Assembly: GCA_015680685.1 (NCBI GenBank)
Contig: MNCI01004834.1
Coordinates: 436,820-500,819, forward strand
Source of the DNA: Gnetum montanum
Lineage: Eukaryota > Streptophyta > Gnetopsida > Gnetales > Gnetaceae
Length of the DNA stretch: 64,000 nucleotides
Direction: 5' to 3'
Every line of letters begins with the position of its first letter. Within the stretch, counting starts at the first letter, position 1. Below are positions 11,351 through 23,044 of the stretch, one piece after another. Under the pieces are notes generated by a model that had not been told where the DNA came from, made no database searches, and saw nothing but the letters and a program-made list of their open reading frames with translations. The position numbers were made by a program, and so were the translations under genes.

Positions 11351-14300
11351 TTAATCATCCGGCCCACCTTCCAATTTTTTAACAGCTTTTTTCCACATAT
11401 TTGCACAGGCCTTCATAGATGCAGCCAGACCACTTTTAATAATGCTGATACTTTGGTCCTCTCCTATTCTATGAGAGGCTTCTCCTATTTTCATGATGCC
11501 CAAGAAGGAATTCACAGTGGGATGAGCTTTAGCACTCTCACATCTCATTAACGCAGGTTTACTTACAATACTTATTTTGGGCTGTTGCTGCTTCGCCTGA
11601 AGTTCTGACTTTCTGACATCTTGAGAAGGAACATTTGAATTTGGATTGGAAGGGACACAATCATGGCTAACAAATGACGATATTACATTTTGCCTGTCAA
11701 TCCTTTCATGTCCAATATTCATGCAACCGGAAGGAACCTCTGAATTCGGATTGGAAGGGACACCATCATGGCTAATAAATGATGATACTACGATTTTCCC
11801 GTCAATCCTTTCATGTCCAATATTCATGCAACCATGGTGAGACCACATACCATCAGTTGTTTCATTGTTTTGACACACATAGAATTGATGGTTATCTTGT
11901 AGTTCTCCACTGTCCAACTCTTTTTTATCAATTGACAAGTTGTTTGTCAAGCTGATTATACTTTCAATGTCAGCATTTTTGGACTCATTATAATCTTTCA
12001 AGGAATCCTCCATTGGGCCAACATGTGGAAGTTGTTTGTCAAGCTTCGCTACATTTGCAATTGTTTGATCCAAACATGTATTTGCTGTTTCTGGGCTTAG
12101 TTTATGCCTCTCTTCTCCTAATGGATTATAGTCTCTAATTCCTGATCCACAGTCTTCCTTGCCCCAGTTTTGCAGATGCTCTGCAGACCTAAAATTTGTA
12201 CATCCTACTAGGTTATCTCCCACAGACTCGGCCTGTTTAGTTCTTACTCCTTCATCACCTCTATACTCATAACCCACAACAACAACATCCAGCTCGCTTC
12301 TTAGCATGTCTGAATGGCTTGATATTTGCTTTGGATCTTCAGCTTCTGTGCCTTCTTTGATGACATCATCATCTAGCTTGTTGGCTAGTGGCTTGACATC
12401 ATCATCTAGCTTGTTTGTCAAGCTGATTATACTTTCAATGTCAGCATTTTTGGACTCATTATAATCTTTCAAGGAATACTCCATTAGGCCAACATGTGGA
12501 AGTTGTTTGTCAAGCTTTGCTACATTTGCAATTGTTTCATCCAAACATGTATTTGCTGTTTCTGGGCTTAGTTTATGCCTCTCTTCTCCTAATGGATTAT
12601 AGTCTCTAATTCCTGATCCACAGTCTTCCTTGCCCCAGTTTTGCAGATGCTCTGCAGACCTAAAATTTGCACATCCTGCTAGGTTATCTCCCACAGACTC
12701 AGCCTGTTTAGTTTTAGTTCTTACTCTTTCATCGCCTCTATACTCATAACCCACAACAACAACATCCAGCTTGCTTCTAAGCGTGTCTGAATGGCTTGAT
12801 ATTTGCTTTGGATCTTCAGCGTCTGTGCCTTCTTTGACGACATCATCATCTAGCTTGTTGGCTAGTGGCTTGACATCAGCGATAGGGGAAATAGCTGGTA
12901 AATCCAAATCTGAATCAGGCAAGTTGTCTGTTACCATTTCAATGAGCTTTAAACTGTCATTGTTACCACAGTTACCACTTTTATGTTTTTTCTTGACCTC
13001 TTCCAAGTATGGATGTAAAAGTGCCTTCAAATCCTCTTTGTCCTTAAGCGTTTTCAAAAGATTCATTTCAGCTGCATCACGTGTAGCCTTATGCGCTTCC
13101 AGTGTGGCAAGGAGTGTTGTACATGTAGCTTGGTTAAGCCTGCCTTGCTCTTTGTACATAACACTCCTGTAATACAAAAGGATTCATTTTAGATGTTCCT
13201 TAATTAGAGTATATAAGTGATAATCACTAGACAGAAATGGAATGTTAAAACGTACTGATGCATGGCATCTCTTATCATTTTCTCCAAGCAAGATTTGTAT
13301 GATGCCTGTGCTTCAGACCACTGTCTGTCCTTTTCCACCTTCCTCCTCTGCTTGATAAGAGCACATTCCATGGATTCTATAGCTAAAAGTTGAGCCTCAT
13401 TATGCTCTTGTAGTTCTTTCAGCTCACAGTCTGTTTGTAACAGTTCTTCTTGCTTCAAAATAATTTCCTTCTCCATCACTTTTTTCAATCGTTGTTCTTT
13501 AAAAAGAGATCTCGACAATGTAGATTCCTGCAATATGAGCTGCTCATTTTTGTTTTCCTTGTCGTGTACCCAGTTTCCTTTTATTTGTCGGTACTGCATA
13601 TTCAATATAAAACGTCAACAACAAACTAAGAGAAACACAGAATATGTATCACAAATAATGTCTACCGGTACTCCAGTTCTTTATTTATGAAAATACCAAA
13701 TTCTTGCCTTGTCTTTGATTTGTACAGTGGATCGATTCTGCAACAATGGTTCATGTTCCTTGATTTCCTTCCAATTACCAGGCCCAAACATTAGTACCCC
13801 ACGTCTAAGGGCTTCTTCTTCTTCAGCGCTCCATCTTTTTCTAGCTGGCGAAGCTGGGAAAAAAATCTGGTTTCTTTAGTAATATTTACCAAACAAAAAT
13901 TTTTTAAAGAAAACCCACAACACGCAACTACTATTAGTATATGATGGAAATCATGGCAATAAAATTTGAAATGTATTTACTGGAACTTACAAGGTATGGC
14001 AAGCCTGGATGAATTCATGGAGCGTTTGTCAGAAGGTACCTTAAATGGTTCCCCTGCATTCTTTTGCACTCTTACTATGGCAGCTGGAGCAAGCCCTACC
14101 AAGCCTCTTTTCTCTCTAAACTGATGAGGCCACGAATGACACTCTGTTAATGATGTTTCATGCATAGGCTTGTCTTCCCCTGCATAAAACAGCCAAGAAA
14201 ATCCCTTTTGCCTGAAAAGTAAAATTGACAAATTTCAGCTTATGATAATGATAACGTCATAATGCAATATTTGACAGCATTCACTGTTAGCAATAAGCAA

Positions 14301-16260
14301 CAGTTTTGTGCATTAGGGTACAATGTCACACTGAAATTAATGGAATAATGATTTTTGTTATGAATATAGGAATACTAATTTCAAAGGGTACCTGAAATCA
14401 GAATTCCTGGAGGCAAATATACTTAGGAACTGGTTTACTGCAATGCCAAGTTGCAGATCCCACCAAGGTACAAGAAATTCAAGTTTGTTTTGCTTTCTCT
14501 GGTTCACTTGGCATTGCACTATCCTTAGGTTTGTGGGAACTGTTATGCCTCCTCCTGCCATGAAAAACAAACTATGAAAACATTTAACAGCAATTCTTTT
14601 TACTAAAAAAACTCGACCATGCAAATGTATTTAAAAAATTATTTCCTAAATGAGATGGGTAAGCCTAGGATATTCGTACTCGAATGTGGAAACCAATGAT
14701 CAACCTCCCAAGCAAGTGGAGAAGAAGCATCAGCATATTTGTACAACACGTTTCCATACAGATCTATTCTGAACTTTTCAGGATCAAAGCCTGCATTTCT
14801 GCAAATCATGAATGTGCAGTATGCTTGTTATCCCGCAAATTATCATTAGTACTAATGACAACCAACCACAACTGCTGGAAATACAAACCTCAGCTTCTAG
14901 AACTGAGGACAGCCACCTCATACATATGACTATATGAGCATTATTTATAGGATTACAAGCCATAATGATGCAAAAAAGTACTATTAGTGAAAATGGTAAA
15001 AGGAAAGACTTTAGGTCATTACTACATATGCACACTACTAACAGCTACTACTGGAAACTGGAAAATTTTATTATGTTGAGGAGATCATAAAGGATTTGTT
15101 GGATGGTTACAATGCCTCAACATAGTTTTGAAGAAAGGTAAAAACATCATTGATATAATGCTCCAATTTAAAAGAAAGAAATCAGCAGATAAAAATTAAT
15201 AGTATAATTCACTCAAATGTGAGCCAAAAATGTGCAAATTTTTTTAAAAAAATATGTTAATCATCTTCTATGCTTTGTTTGCAAAGTGTGCAAATACCAC
15301 AGAACCAAAGGAATTCACTTAATCAAGGCAAGGATGAATTCCTCTGCATTATGCACACAAGAAAGTTTGAGTAAAACTGTTAAACTTTACATTCTCTGTT
15401 AAAAATTGGAGATCTTTAAACACTCCACCACTAATTTTGATATTTCCAAGCGACAGAAGATATATGTAAATGATACAGAAAACGAAAGTAAAGAGACTCA
15501 AGCACTGTTAGTAATTTATTGGTTGAAAAATCATAGTCAGTTGCAAGCAGACTGAAATACAAAGATTCAAGCACCGGTTACACATTCGGTTATGGAAAAG
15601 AACATTCCGTTGCAAGCCGATACGAAAATTGAAGCACAGTCATCTCACTTATTTCTCTAACAAAGAATTTTCATTGGAAGAAGTCAAAAATTGAAAGATT
15701 TAACCACAGTTATTGATTCCCTCCTAAAGAAATTCGAACAAAATTCAAAGGAAATTCGTCGAAAATAACACCAAAAAAGGCGTAGAAATTCAGAAAACTG
15801 AGCAAAAACAGAAAACCTCGGGAGCAATAACAGCAGAAAAAACACGAACCCTAGGTGATCGAGATGCGGCCACAGGGAATCTGCGTATCTTCTTGCATTT
15901 GGAGGATCTCGTTCCTGTGATTCCACCGGAGGAAACAGCTCATCCAGCTCCTTCATCTTCTCAATCTACGAAAAAATCCGAATCACTTCAAAATCCAACT
16001 AAATTTCACTGAAGAAAGGACAAGAAAACAAAGAACGAAAAACAAAATAACATCAAGCGATTCAATCGAATCCGTACTTCATGGCGAGCAATGGCATAAG
16101 GCAAAAATCGCTGAGGCGGCCCTTCGGTGTACGGCGTAATAAGCCCTCGCATATGAGCATGAGCATTTCTGCAGAGCTTGGCATATCCTCTCGGGTATCC
16201 TAAATTCGGATCCACCATTTTCTCTTCATCCGTAAGCAGAGCATGCGCGGGAGTCGCCAT
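11351..16260 (-). CDS. Intact eight-exon nuclear protein gene: HNH-like motif plus telobox-type Myb-like domain
   Basis: Exons on the minus strand: 16260-16078, 15956-15850, 14798-14680, 14554-14392, 14211-13991, 13853-13708, 13593-13256, 13166-11351. The lengths sum to 3,093, giving 1,030 residues and a stop with all phases consistent. Residues 97-174 contain SSPLAWEVDHWFPHSRGG, VPTNLRIVQ and QNKLEFLVPWWDLQLG, resembling an HNH fold: D130-H131, N145, and N154 or K157 in place of the last His. Residues 269-321 form a Myb/SANT domain: RKRWSAEEEEALRRGV, GPGNWKEIKEHEPLL, then VQIKDKYRQIKGNW, close to the VDLKDKWR telobox of plant telomere-repeat binding proteins. Residues 322-425 are charged and probably coiled coil. 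I recognise the architecture as a conserved plant family of unknown role, so a nuclear DNA-binding job is inferred. Intron 6 uses a GC donor. The start is the first Met of the conserved exon. Confidence 0.88.
11641..11850 (-). repeat. 35-codon in-frame tandem repeat in the last exon
   Basis: Two copies 105 bases apart encode the block MNIGHERID followed by SSF-SHD-VPSNPNS (about residues 865-935 of the intact gene). The copies differ at several bases, so this is not a recent artefact. The spacing is a multiple of three and keeps the frame. Confidence 0.85.
11941..12888 (-). repeat. 157-codon in-frame tandem duplication in the last exon
   Basis: Two adjacent copies, spaced 471 bases (157 codons) apart at the 3' end and 477 at the other end, encode about residues 519-678 and 678-835. 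Each carries the block KQISSHSD, VVVGYEYRGDE, SAEHLQNWGKEDCGSG and LDKQLPHVG. The 6-base difference is one extra Thr-Lys pair in the N-terminal copy (RTKTKQAE against RTKQAE). By eye the copies are well over 90% identical. Confidence 0.9.
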
Positions 16261-16700
16261 TTCGGAGCTAGAAAAAATCCGAAACTATGAAAAATTTTTG
16301 TTTTGTGAAACTCCGCAGATCTAGAACGTTGAGCGGAGAAAAAAAAAACCACGGCATGAATCTGCTTCAGAGAAATGCAGAAATGAAGAGCACTTGAACT
16401 GGAGGCGAAGGGATAACGGAAGTTAATTTGCAACACAGGATAAATGTCTGATTTTTTTTGTTGAAAATTTGGATTTGAACACGCAACGGTCATTTGCCCC
16501 GCGCGTGCGATTGGAGGTTTTCCCCAAAAGTTGGTAGTCATTTAAGGCAAATTTTGGTTAAAAAAATGGTTGATATTTTAGGTGACCGTTAACTCTGCCA
16601 AGGGTTACAAAGAACGCTCCCGTGCTGCCCGGAAAGGTGGTGTGGCGGTTTGTTTAGCTATTCCAATGGCTTATTAATTTTAATTAAGTGTGTCCTTTCT
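16261..16700 (-). promoter_or_regulatory. Leader and presumed promoter of the intact gene
   Basis: Upstream of the start codon there is an AT-poor leader and then a GC-rich block, CCCCGCGCGTGCG, at about 16,497-16,508. No clear TATA box is seen at a fixed distance. The ATG of 16,541-16,200 is in another frame and overlaps the leader; it is not supported as coding. The assignment is by position only. Confidence 0.4.
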
Positions 16701-16969
16701 TCTATGGTTAAAATAGCAAAGGTTTTACCTATTTGCATTAATAATAATTTTATGTGGTAGATCACCATCATCATCGTTATAGCCTTGTGTGGGAATAAAA
16801 TGAAATGAGTTAGCTATAATATATAAAATAGGTGGTACATCTTTTGTGCCATAATATACAAACATATCATGTTATCCCATAACATGACCAACCTATTTGC
16901 ATACGTAATCTTATGTGATACACTCTCTGTATCATAATATATGTATACATTATAGCAATTGGAGACCCC

Positions 16970-17290
16970 CTCGATCTAGTATAAGATTTAGAGCAAAGCC
17001 ACACTTGAACTATCTAATCCATGTGGTCCTACATATCTACAACCACCATAGAATCAAGCCTCATGTAGTTCTATAAATACAAGGATGTTAAGAGGGACAA
17101 AGAAGGGGAATAAGAGTGGTGTCCCATCATTCTTTGGAATTGCCAAGCTAGAGTGATTTTCCTAACACTTGAGTGCCATAGACAAACAATTCAAAGTTCT
17201 TTATAGTCCTTTAACCATGGGAAGAAACCTGGAGAATCACTAATCTTGAGACCTTTTTGACATGTCATTTCTTCCCTTTATTAAGTAAAG
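16970..17290. repeat. Direct repeat copy 1 (possible small LTR or TRIM)
   Basis: About 320 bases from GATCTAGTATAAGATTTAG through a TATA-like CTATAAATACAAGG (about 17,070) to CTTTATTAAGTAAAG. The second copy lies 856 bases downstream in the same orientation. A TATA-like box in each copy would suit an LTR promoter, but no TG/CA ends, primer-binding site or target duplication could be fixed. Confidence 0.65.
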
Positions 17291-17825
17291 GTTGATATAC
17301 AATATAGGAAAGGCTACTAGCATCAAAGCAATGGCTCCACATCAATAATATATCAAGGGCCTTACCAAAAGTATATCCTATGGTAAATACAACAGGTAAA
17401 ACTTTCTTGATCCAATATCAAATATGATAACCAACTACAAGGACTATAGAATAGAAATCTAAACTCAAAAATTAAAACCATACCAAACTGGAAAAACACG
17501 ACAATCATCACAACACTTTAAAGGACACTACACTACCATTTATAACAACATTGTCCTATTGTTGTCTGATATCCCAAGGAATTTTCTTTGATCCAATAGA
17601 TGTAAGGCAAAGGACATAGGGACAATGCCTCCATGCAAGCAATGCATCCACTTCACCCTGAAGAAGGGAACATGCAAAACAATCAAATCCTCATAAGTTA
17701 TGGATACATTTCTAGGAGAACATCTACAACTCCAAACAAGGACAAGCAAGCAACCAAACAAATAATCATGTAGACATCAACGATGAGGAATAACGATGTA
17801 TTTATATATGGTACCTTAACCCTAG
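17291..17825. other. Spacer between the two direct repeats
   Basis: About 535 bases with no recognised domain. A 73-codon minus-strand ORF (17,761-17,540) has no motif. If the flanking repeats are LTRs, this is the internal part of a very small non-coding element. Confidence 0.4.
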
Positions 17826-18150
17826 ACCTCTCATGATCTAGTATAAGGTTTGGTGCAAAGTGACACTTGAACTATCTAATCCTAGATGTCCTACATATTT
17901 GCAATGACCATAAAATCAGGCCCCATGTAGTTCTATAAATTTAAGGATGATAAGAGGGACAAATAGGAGGAACTAGGGTGGTGCCCCATTATTCATTAGA
18001 ACTATCAAGCTAGAGTAGTTTTCTTAATACTTGAGTGTCATAGTTGAACAATTTGAAAGTTTTTCATGGTTCTCAAACTATGGGAAGAACCTAGGAGAAC
18101 CAATCTTAAGACCTTTTTAACATTTCACTTATTTCCTTTACTTAGTAAAA
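17826..18150. repeat. Direct repeat copy 2 (possible small LTR or TRIM)
   Basis: Matches copy 1 along its length with scattered differences: GATCTAGTATAAGGTTTGG, then CTATAAATTTAAGGATG, AAGCTAGAGTAGTTTTC and CCATGGTTCTC-like text. Same strand and order as copy 1. Confidence 0.65.
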
Positions 18151-18365
18151 GTCATGTAATTGAATTGAATACATGTTACGTTTAAAAATATAAAGCTACA
18201 CTTTGAATTTCATAGTCACATATTCAAAAGTTGGTAGCATGTATATTTTTGCTATTGAGTATATCTAAAGCCTATAAATATAATAAAATTTCAATTTTGA
18301 AAAAAAGATCATTACTTGGAACCACAATGCTCATCTCACCCCAACAATGTCCTAGGAGGGTTGAT

Positions 18366-18620
18366 AAATGAGTGAAAGCCTAAGCTCTTTAAATTGTTGT
18401 GCCCACACTTGAACTTAGGTTTTTCACTTAAGAAATGAGTGAAAGCCTAAGCTCTTTGAATTGTTGCACCCATGCTTGAACTCAAGTTTTTGACTTGAGA
18501 AATGAATACATCTATCAACTATAAATTTAATAAAATTTCAATTTCAATTTCAAAATGATGTATAGAAACTATAAATTTAATAAAATTTTAATTTCAATTT
18601 CAAAATGATGTATAGGGACT
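18366..18620. repeat. Two short tandem duplications (67 bp and 50 bp units)
   Basis: AAATGAGTGAAAGCCTAAGC occurs at 18,366 and 18,433 (period 67). Immediately after, ATAAATTTAATAAAATTT occurs at 18,521 and 18,571 (period 50), each followed by CAAAATGATGTATAG. Two copies of each. Confidence 0.85.
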
Positions 18621-19560
18621 AAACTTGAAGAATATGCACCAGACATCGCCTAACCAAGATAGATTATAAAATGCTACTTTTGCAAGGAACAAAATAGTGG
18701 TGGTCTACAACGAACCAATATTTATCTAAAGACATACATAATAATGGTGACCAACAACATATGTGCTTTGTACATCATCAATGCCAACTCGAGGTAATAC
18801 TAAGTGTAGCTACATAGCCATTTGCAGTTCTATTCCTGTTTTTGTATTCTACAAAACACCAAAAAATCTTATTTCTTTTTTGGTCAAAAAGAGTATGAAG
18901 ATATTCTTGCAAAATATACCAATCTAAACATTTATGGAGCCACTCATTCGTACAATGAGCATCTACTACTGAATAGTAATTACTACTCTACTACCTTGCA
19001 CGCCCTTTCCTACATCATGAAAGCACATTTAACTCAGGTTTCAGGTTCCATTTAAGTGGATAAAGCCAAGTTATATATTTCAACAAATTCTATGGAAAAG
19101 AATTCTAAAACTCCTTAGTTAAGAAGTTCTGGTCTAGTTATAGATTAAAAGAAATTGGATAGAAAGGAATTTTGAAACTCCTTGGTTAAGAAGTTCTAGT
19201 TAGTAGACTTAAGTAAAAACTCAATTTCATTGAGATAAAGATCTTTAAAATTAAGTCACTATACTAGGACTAATTTAAAATATGAACTTATGAAATTGAA
19301 ACATAAGATTTTATCTTTAAAAAGTGTGATTATTTTTTTAAAATTTAATTCAAACCTAGGTAGTAGAATTGAACATAGAACGTAGGATAACCAAGTCAAG
19401 AGCCTTACCACTAATTATAACAAAAGTAATGCCTGCAAATCTATTGTAATCCTAGGCTATGATTGGTTGCTAGAGCTAAGAGTGGCAGCAACATCATAAT
19501 TTGTAGCTCATTTTATTAATTTTTTCCCTATCTTAAATACAAAATGACTAAAAAATTATA
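18621..19560. other. AT-rich region, no recognised gene
   Basis: A 77-codon plus-strand ORF (18,822-19,055) shows no recognised motif. A two-copy duplication with period about 67 around CTCCTTAGTTAAGAAGTTCT lies at 19,111 and 19,178. Confidence 0.5.
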
Positions 19561-19900
19561 TTAAATATATATTAAATTTAATACTATTTTGACCTTGCTC
19601 CTTTGACCTTGTTCCACCAAGTTTACTATATCTTATTCTATTTTAACTTTATTTTTTACTCAATTTTACCTTGTCTTTACCTTATTATTAGCTTGTTTTA
19701 TTAAGTTTTACCTTGCTTTGCCTTATAGTGACCCTACCTTGCCTTGTTTAGCCTCGTTTTACTTTTTGTTGACCTTGGTTGACCTTATTTTACTTTTTCA
19801 TTACAATGTTTTGTAGTATTTCAACATTGTTTAACAATTTTATCATTTAGATGCCACTTGATGTGCTTATGTTGACATGTAGGAAATGAGCTAAGAGGAT
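19560..19900 (+). repeat. ACCTTG-rich degenerate repeat, fragment related to the block upstream of element 3 RT
   Basis: TGACCTTG, TTTTACCTTG and similar words recur irregularly. It ends in CACTTGATGTGCTTATG, which matches the reverse complement of the sequence just before the RT reading frame at about 53,690. It is therefore probably a fragment of a Tat-type element in plus orientation. Confidence 0.5.
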
Positions 19901-20769
19901 GAGGAAGCAAATTTGACTAGCCTTAAAGCCTAAATGGGGCCCTCTTGTGATGTTGTTAGATGAAGTTGAACTTAAAATATCCAAGCCTTAACCCTTGCAA
20001 CCTCTCTACCATACATCCTTAACATCTTGAATGTATCTTGATTACCATTGAGCTTGAAGCTAGAAACATCATAGAGGGTCCTTAGTTGAAGTTTCCATCT
20101 AAACAAATATGGTGAGAAAAAACACATGAAACCAAGTTCCTCATTGAAACTTAAGCTTGCTCAATACATTAGCAAATCCTCGCAAAGCAACATTAAAGCC
20201 ATCACATAGCCCTTGATTACATCTAACATTAACATATTTGCTTTTACTATGGTTGACCTTCTGTTCATAAGTTTGGGTAGATGACCAACGTTGACAACTA
20301 TTATAGCATACAACAGACAAGCCTGCATGACCTCATAACTGTTTTTGACATCATAAAAATACTACAAACTTGGTATAAATCTATGGAATAAAGTATAAAC
20401 TTCTCCTATATTTGCTAATTATAACCTAGCGACATCCTATATTTGTTGATTGCATCATGTTGCCTTATGCAATTTCTTGCAAGAACATGTTTTCTTTGTC
20501 TGGTGTACTTGTCCTCTTGGAGTTGTGCTTGTAGGATGAAGCCTAAAGTTGTCATGAAGGTGTAACTCATCATGATAACAAGTGACTGTGTAACTTTGAT
20601 GCACCAGATTTGGTTAGCTTGTCCTACTGTACCAAGGGTGCATGTTTCATATCACTTCCATTACCCCTCTTGAGCCACAATCCTATAGCCCAATTAGAAC
20701 CTTTCTTACCCTAACAACAATGAAAGCCTATGCTTGATATTCATGTATTATGATCATGTGACATCTCCT
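19901..20769. other. No recognised gene
   Basis: Probably retroelement debris, since it continues from the ACCTTG-rich fragment. No domain can be read in any frame. Confidence 0.4.
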
Positions 20770-21065
20770 TCATTAAGCTTCATTGTCAAGTTCATTGGAT
20801 GTAACACATTTCATTCAACAAGAAAATCAAACTACATTTGGCCTTGGCAATGAAACCCAATGAAGGTTTCACCAATTAAAAAAAAAAAGAAAATGGAGAA
20901 GCAAACTACCAAAAAAGTTAAAAGGCCAAATAAGCCCAAAAGTCATATCAACAACTCCAAACAAGCAAAGGGAGGAGCCTAATGGTCAAAGAAGCCTTGT
21001 AGTAGGGTGTTGGTTCCCCAAACACATTATTGAGGGACCAGTACTTCAAATCATGAATCATGAAG
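20770..21065 (+). repeat. Inverted repeat, left arm
   Basis: Matches the reverse complement of 23,045-23,335: AAGTTCATTGGATGTAACAC, GGCCTTGGCAATGAAACCCA, ATGGTCAAAGAAGCCTTG and GTGTTGGTTCCCCAAA all recur on the other strand with scattered changes. Probably two opposed copies of one unidentified repeat. Confidence 0.7.
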
Positions 21066-21106
21066 ATCACATTGATCAGCAAGCATGTCACTGCCATATT
21101 GTAACT

Positions 21107-22087
21107 TGTTGATGCATAAATTTTGGATGTACCAACACCAAGAAAGAAAAACTCATTTTTAAAAGGTCATGTAGCCCTTCCCCAATAAATGGTGACAAAC
21201 AAAACCATGAACTACAATGGTGGTAGTAGCTGTAATGATGGTAGGTGGTGTAGTCAATAGCGGAGTAGATCTCTCATCCTCCCCTCACTCCTATCGATGT
21301 GTTAGTAGACACTGTAGGCACGTGGTAGTAGTCAGCAATTGTAGCAAGGTTTTCTCTTCTTTCTCTCTTCAGCAACAATTATGTGCATGTCAAGTGACTA
21401 CATAGCACACATCAGGAGCTTTTGATGGCAACAACGTTGTAGGCGTTAGAAGCTGTGGGGCATGTGATGTTTTATTTTTCCTCCCTTCCAATGGTGGTCA
21501 ACAAGTGCATGACTCACAGTAGTTAGCAGCAATGCAGATAATGCGTGGCAAATGGCAACGTGCATGGTAGGCTATTGTAAGGTTGATGTCATCAACTGCA
21601 GCAAATGGATTTTCTCCCACCAGCAGAGGCCAAGGGGTGGTAGTGTTTTGGTAGTAGGAATGACCTCTCTTTTCCTCTCAATGGTGGTGGCATGCGTAGA
21701 CGGTGGCAGATAGTGTGATAGCGGTAGATGCATCAACTATTTGGCCAACAGTGGCAGAATAGATCTCTCTCTCTCTCCCTCTTTGGTAGCAGTCATGGTC
21801 TTCCTACTCGGTAGTGAGCACCATTGATAGCAGTAGCAGGGACTAGGGAAAAGTTTAAATTTTCTAGTCACCTACTATATTTTCAAGAAGTCTTGTTAGG
21901 ACAATTATCCAATTTAAATTCCCTTGATTTTTTTTTGGTTTACTTTACGCTTTGAACGTCACATAGCCCTCTTCAGCTTAGACTATTCATGGGTTTTTGT
22001 ATCCATACAAAAGGCACTCTAGGAAATACCCTCCTCAAATAAGTTTTTTTTCCTAGTGTTGGTGCATCCAAAATTTATGCATCAACA
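21107..22087. mobile_element. Terminal-inverted-repeat element, non-autonomous
   Basis: The left end TGTTGATGCATAAATTTTGG and the reverse complement of the right end agree for about 30 bases and then with mismatches to about 50. The interior is rich in GGTGGTAGTAG-like text with no transposase. Size is 981 bases. No target duplication was recognised. A long imperfect TIR with a non-coding interior would suit a Mutator-type non-autonomous element, but the superfamily is a guess. A related right half lies at about 38,930-39,145. Confidence 0.65.
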
Positions 22088-23044
22088 TAACCATGATGTT
22101 AACATGTAGAATTCTTTGTTAACCCATGTGACCATTTTCCAATGATCAAACATGACCTTTATCTCATCTCAAACCTATATCACTCCATTGTGACCTTATT
22201 TTACCATTGCGATCACTCTTTAGCATGGTTTGATAGCTACAGAATCAAGTGTGAAGAGGAAACATTGGTGATGGACCTGTGGTGGTGTTTTACATTCTTT
22301 GTTGATGTCTCTTGGGTTAATTCTTAAAACATCAATAAAGAGGTGCTAATGAAAGACCACAAAGAAAATCCATGTTGAAATCCATAACCAAAATTATTTG
22401 TAATTTCGTGAAAAATAATGGCAAGCACAATTGCCTTATTTTTTCCTATTGTAACCTTTATCACTGGGATTTGAGGTAGTAGTTTTAATGTCAAATGTAA
22501 AATTTACAATTCATATGCTATAGATCTCACACATCTTAGCTTATGAAGGCTAAAAAATGCTTCATAAGCTTTAAATGCCTCATCTTCCAGGTGGGAAAAG
22601 CTATAGATTCATGTACCTAGGCTTGGAAGGGTTGAAAATGCCTTGCAGACCATCAAATTTGACATTTCTCAGCCTATACACTAGCTATGCTAGTTTTATA
22701 TGTTAAGAAACTTCCAAAGGCAATGTATAAAATTTGGGGTTTGAGTTTTTATGTTAGGTATTCCTATGCCATATGCTAGGCAACATATGGAGGTAGTGTA
22801 AAAAGCATAAAACTATTTAAATTTGCTAAATGTTGCACGTGAAAAATTCCATCACTGGAAAAACTAAAGACTTTAGGTGTAGAAATATTTTTCTTGACCT
22901 TAAATCCCAAGGGCCTCTAAGAAAGAGGATTCAAGGTGCCTTGGATAGTCTAGCCAATCACCTAGGGACTTAAAAAATGTAAATGGGAACAATGAACTTC
23001 ATAGGTTGACATCATGGCTACGGTATGACACTAGCACATTAAAT
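22088..23044. other. No recognised gene
   Basis: Lies between the TIR element and the right arm of the inverted repeat. Short ORFs only, no motif recognised on either strand. Confidence 0.4.

Noticed and set aside
12771-13172. 133-codon plus-strand ORF
   Set aside because: Antisense shadow of exon 8 of the intact gene.
16200-16541. 113-codon minus-strand ORF over the start of the intact gene
   Set aside because: Overlaps the conserved first exon in another frame and has no motif. It is leader sequence.
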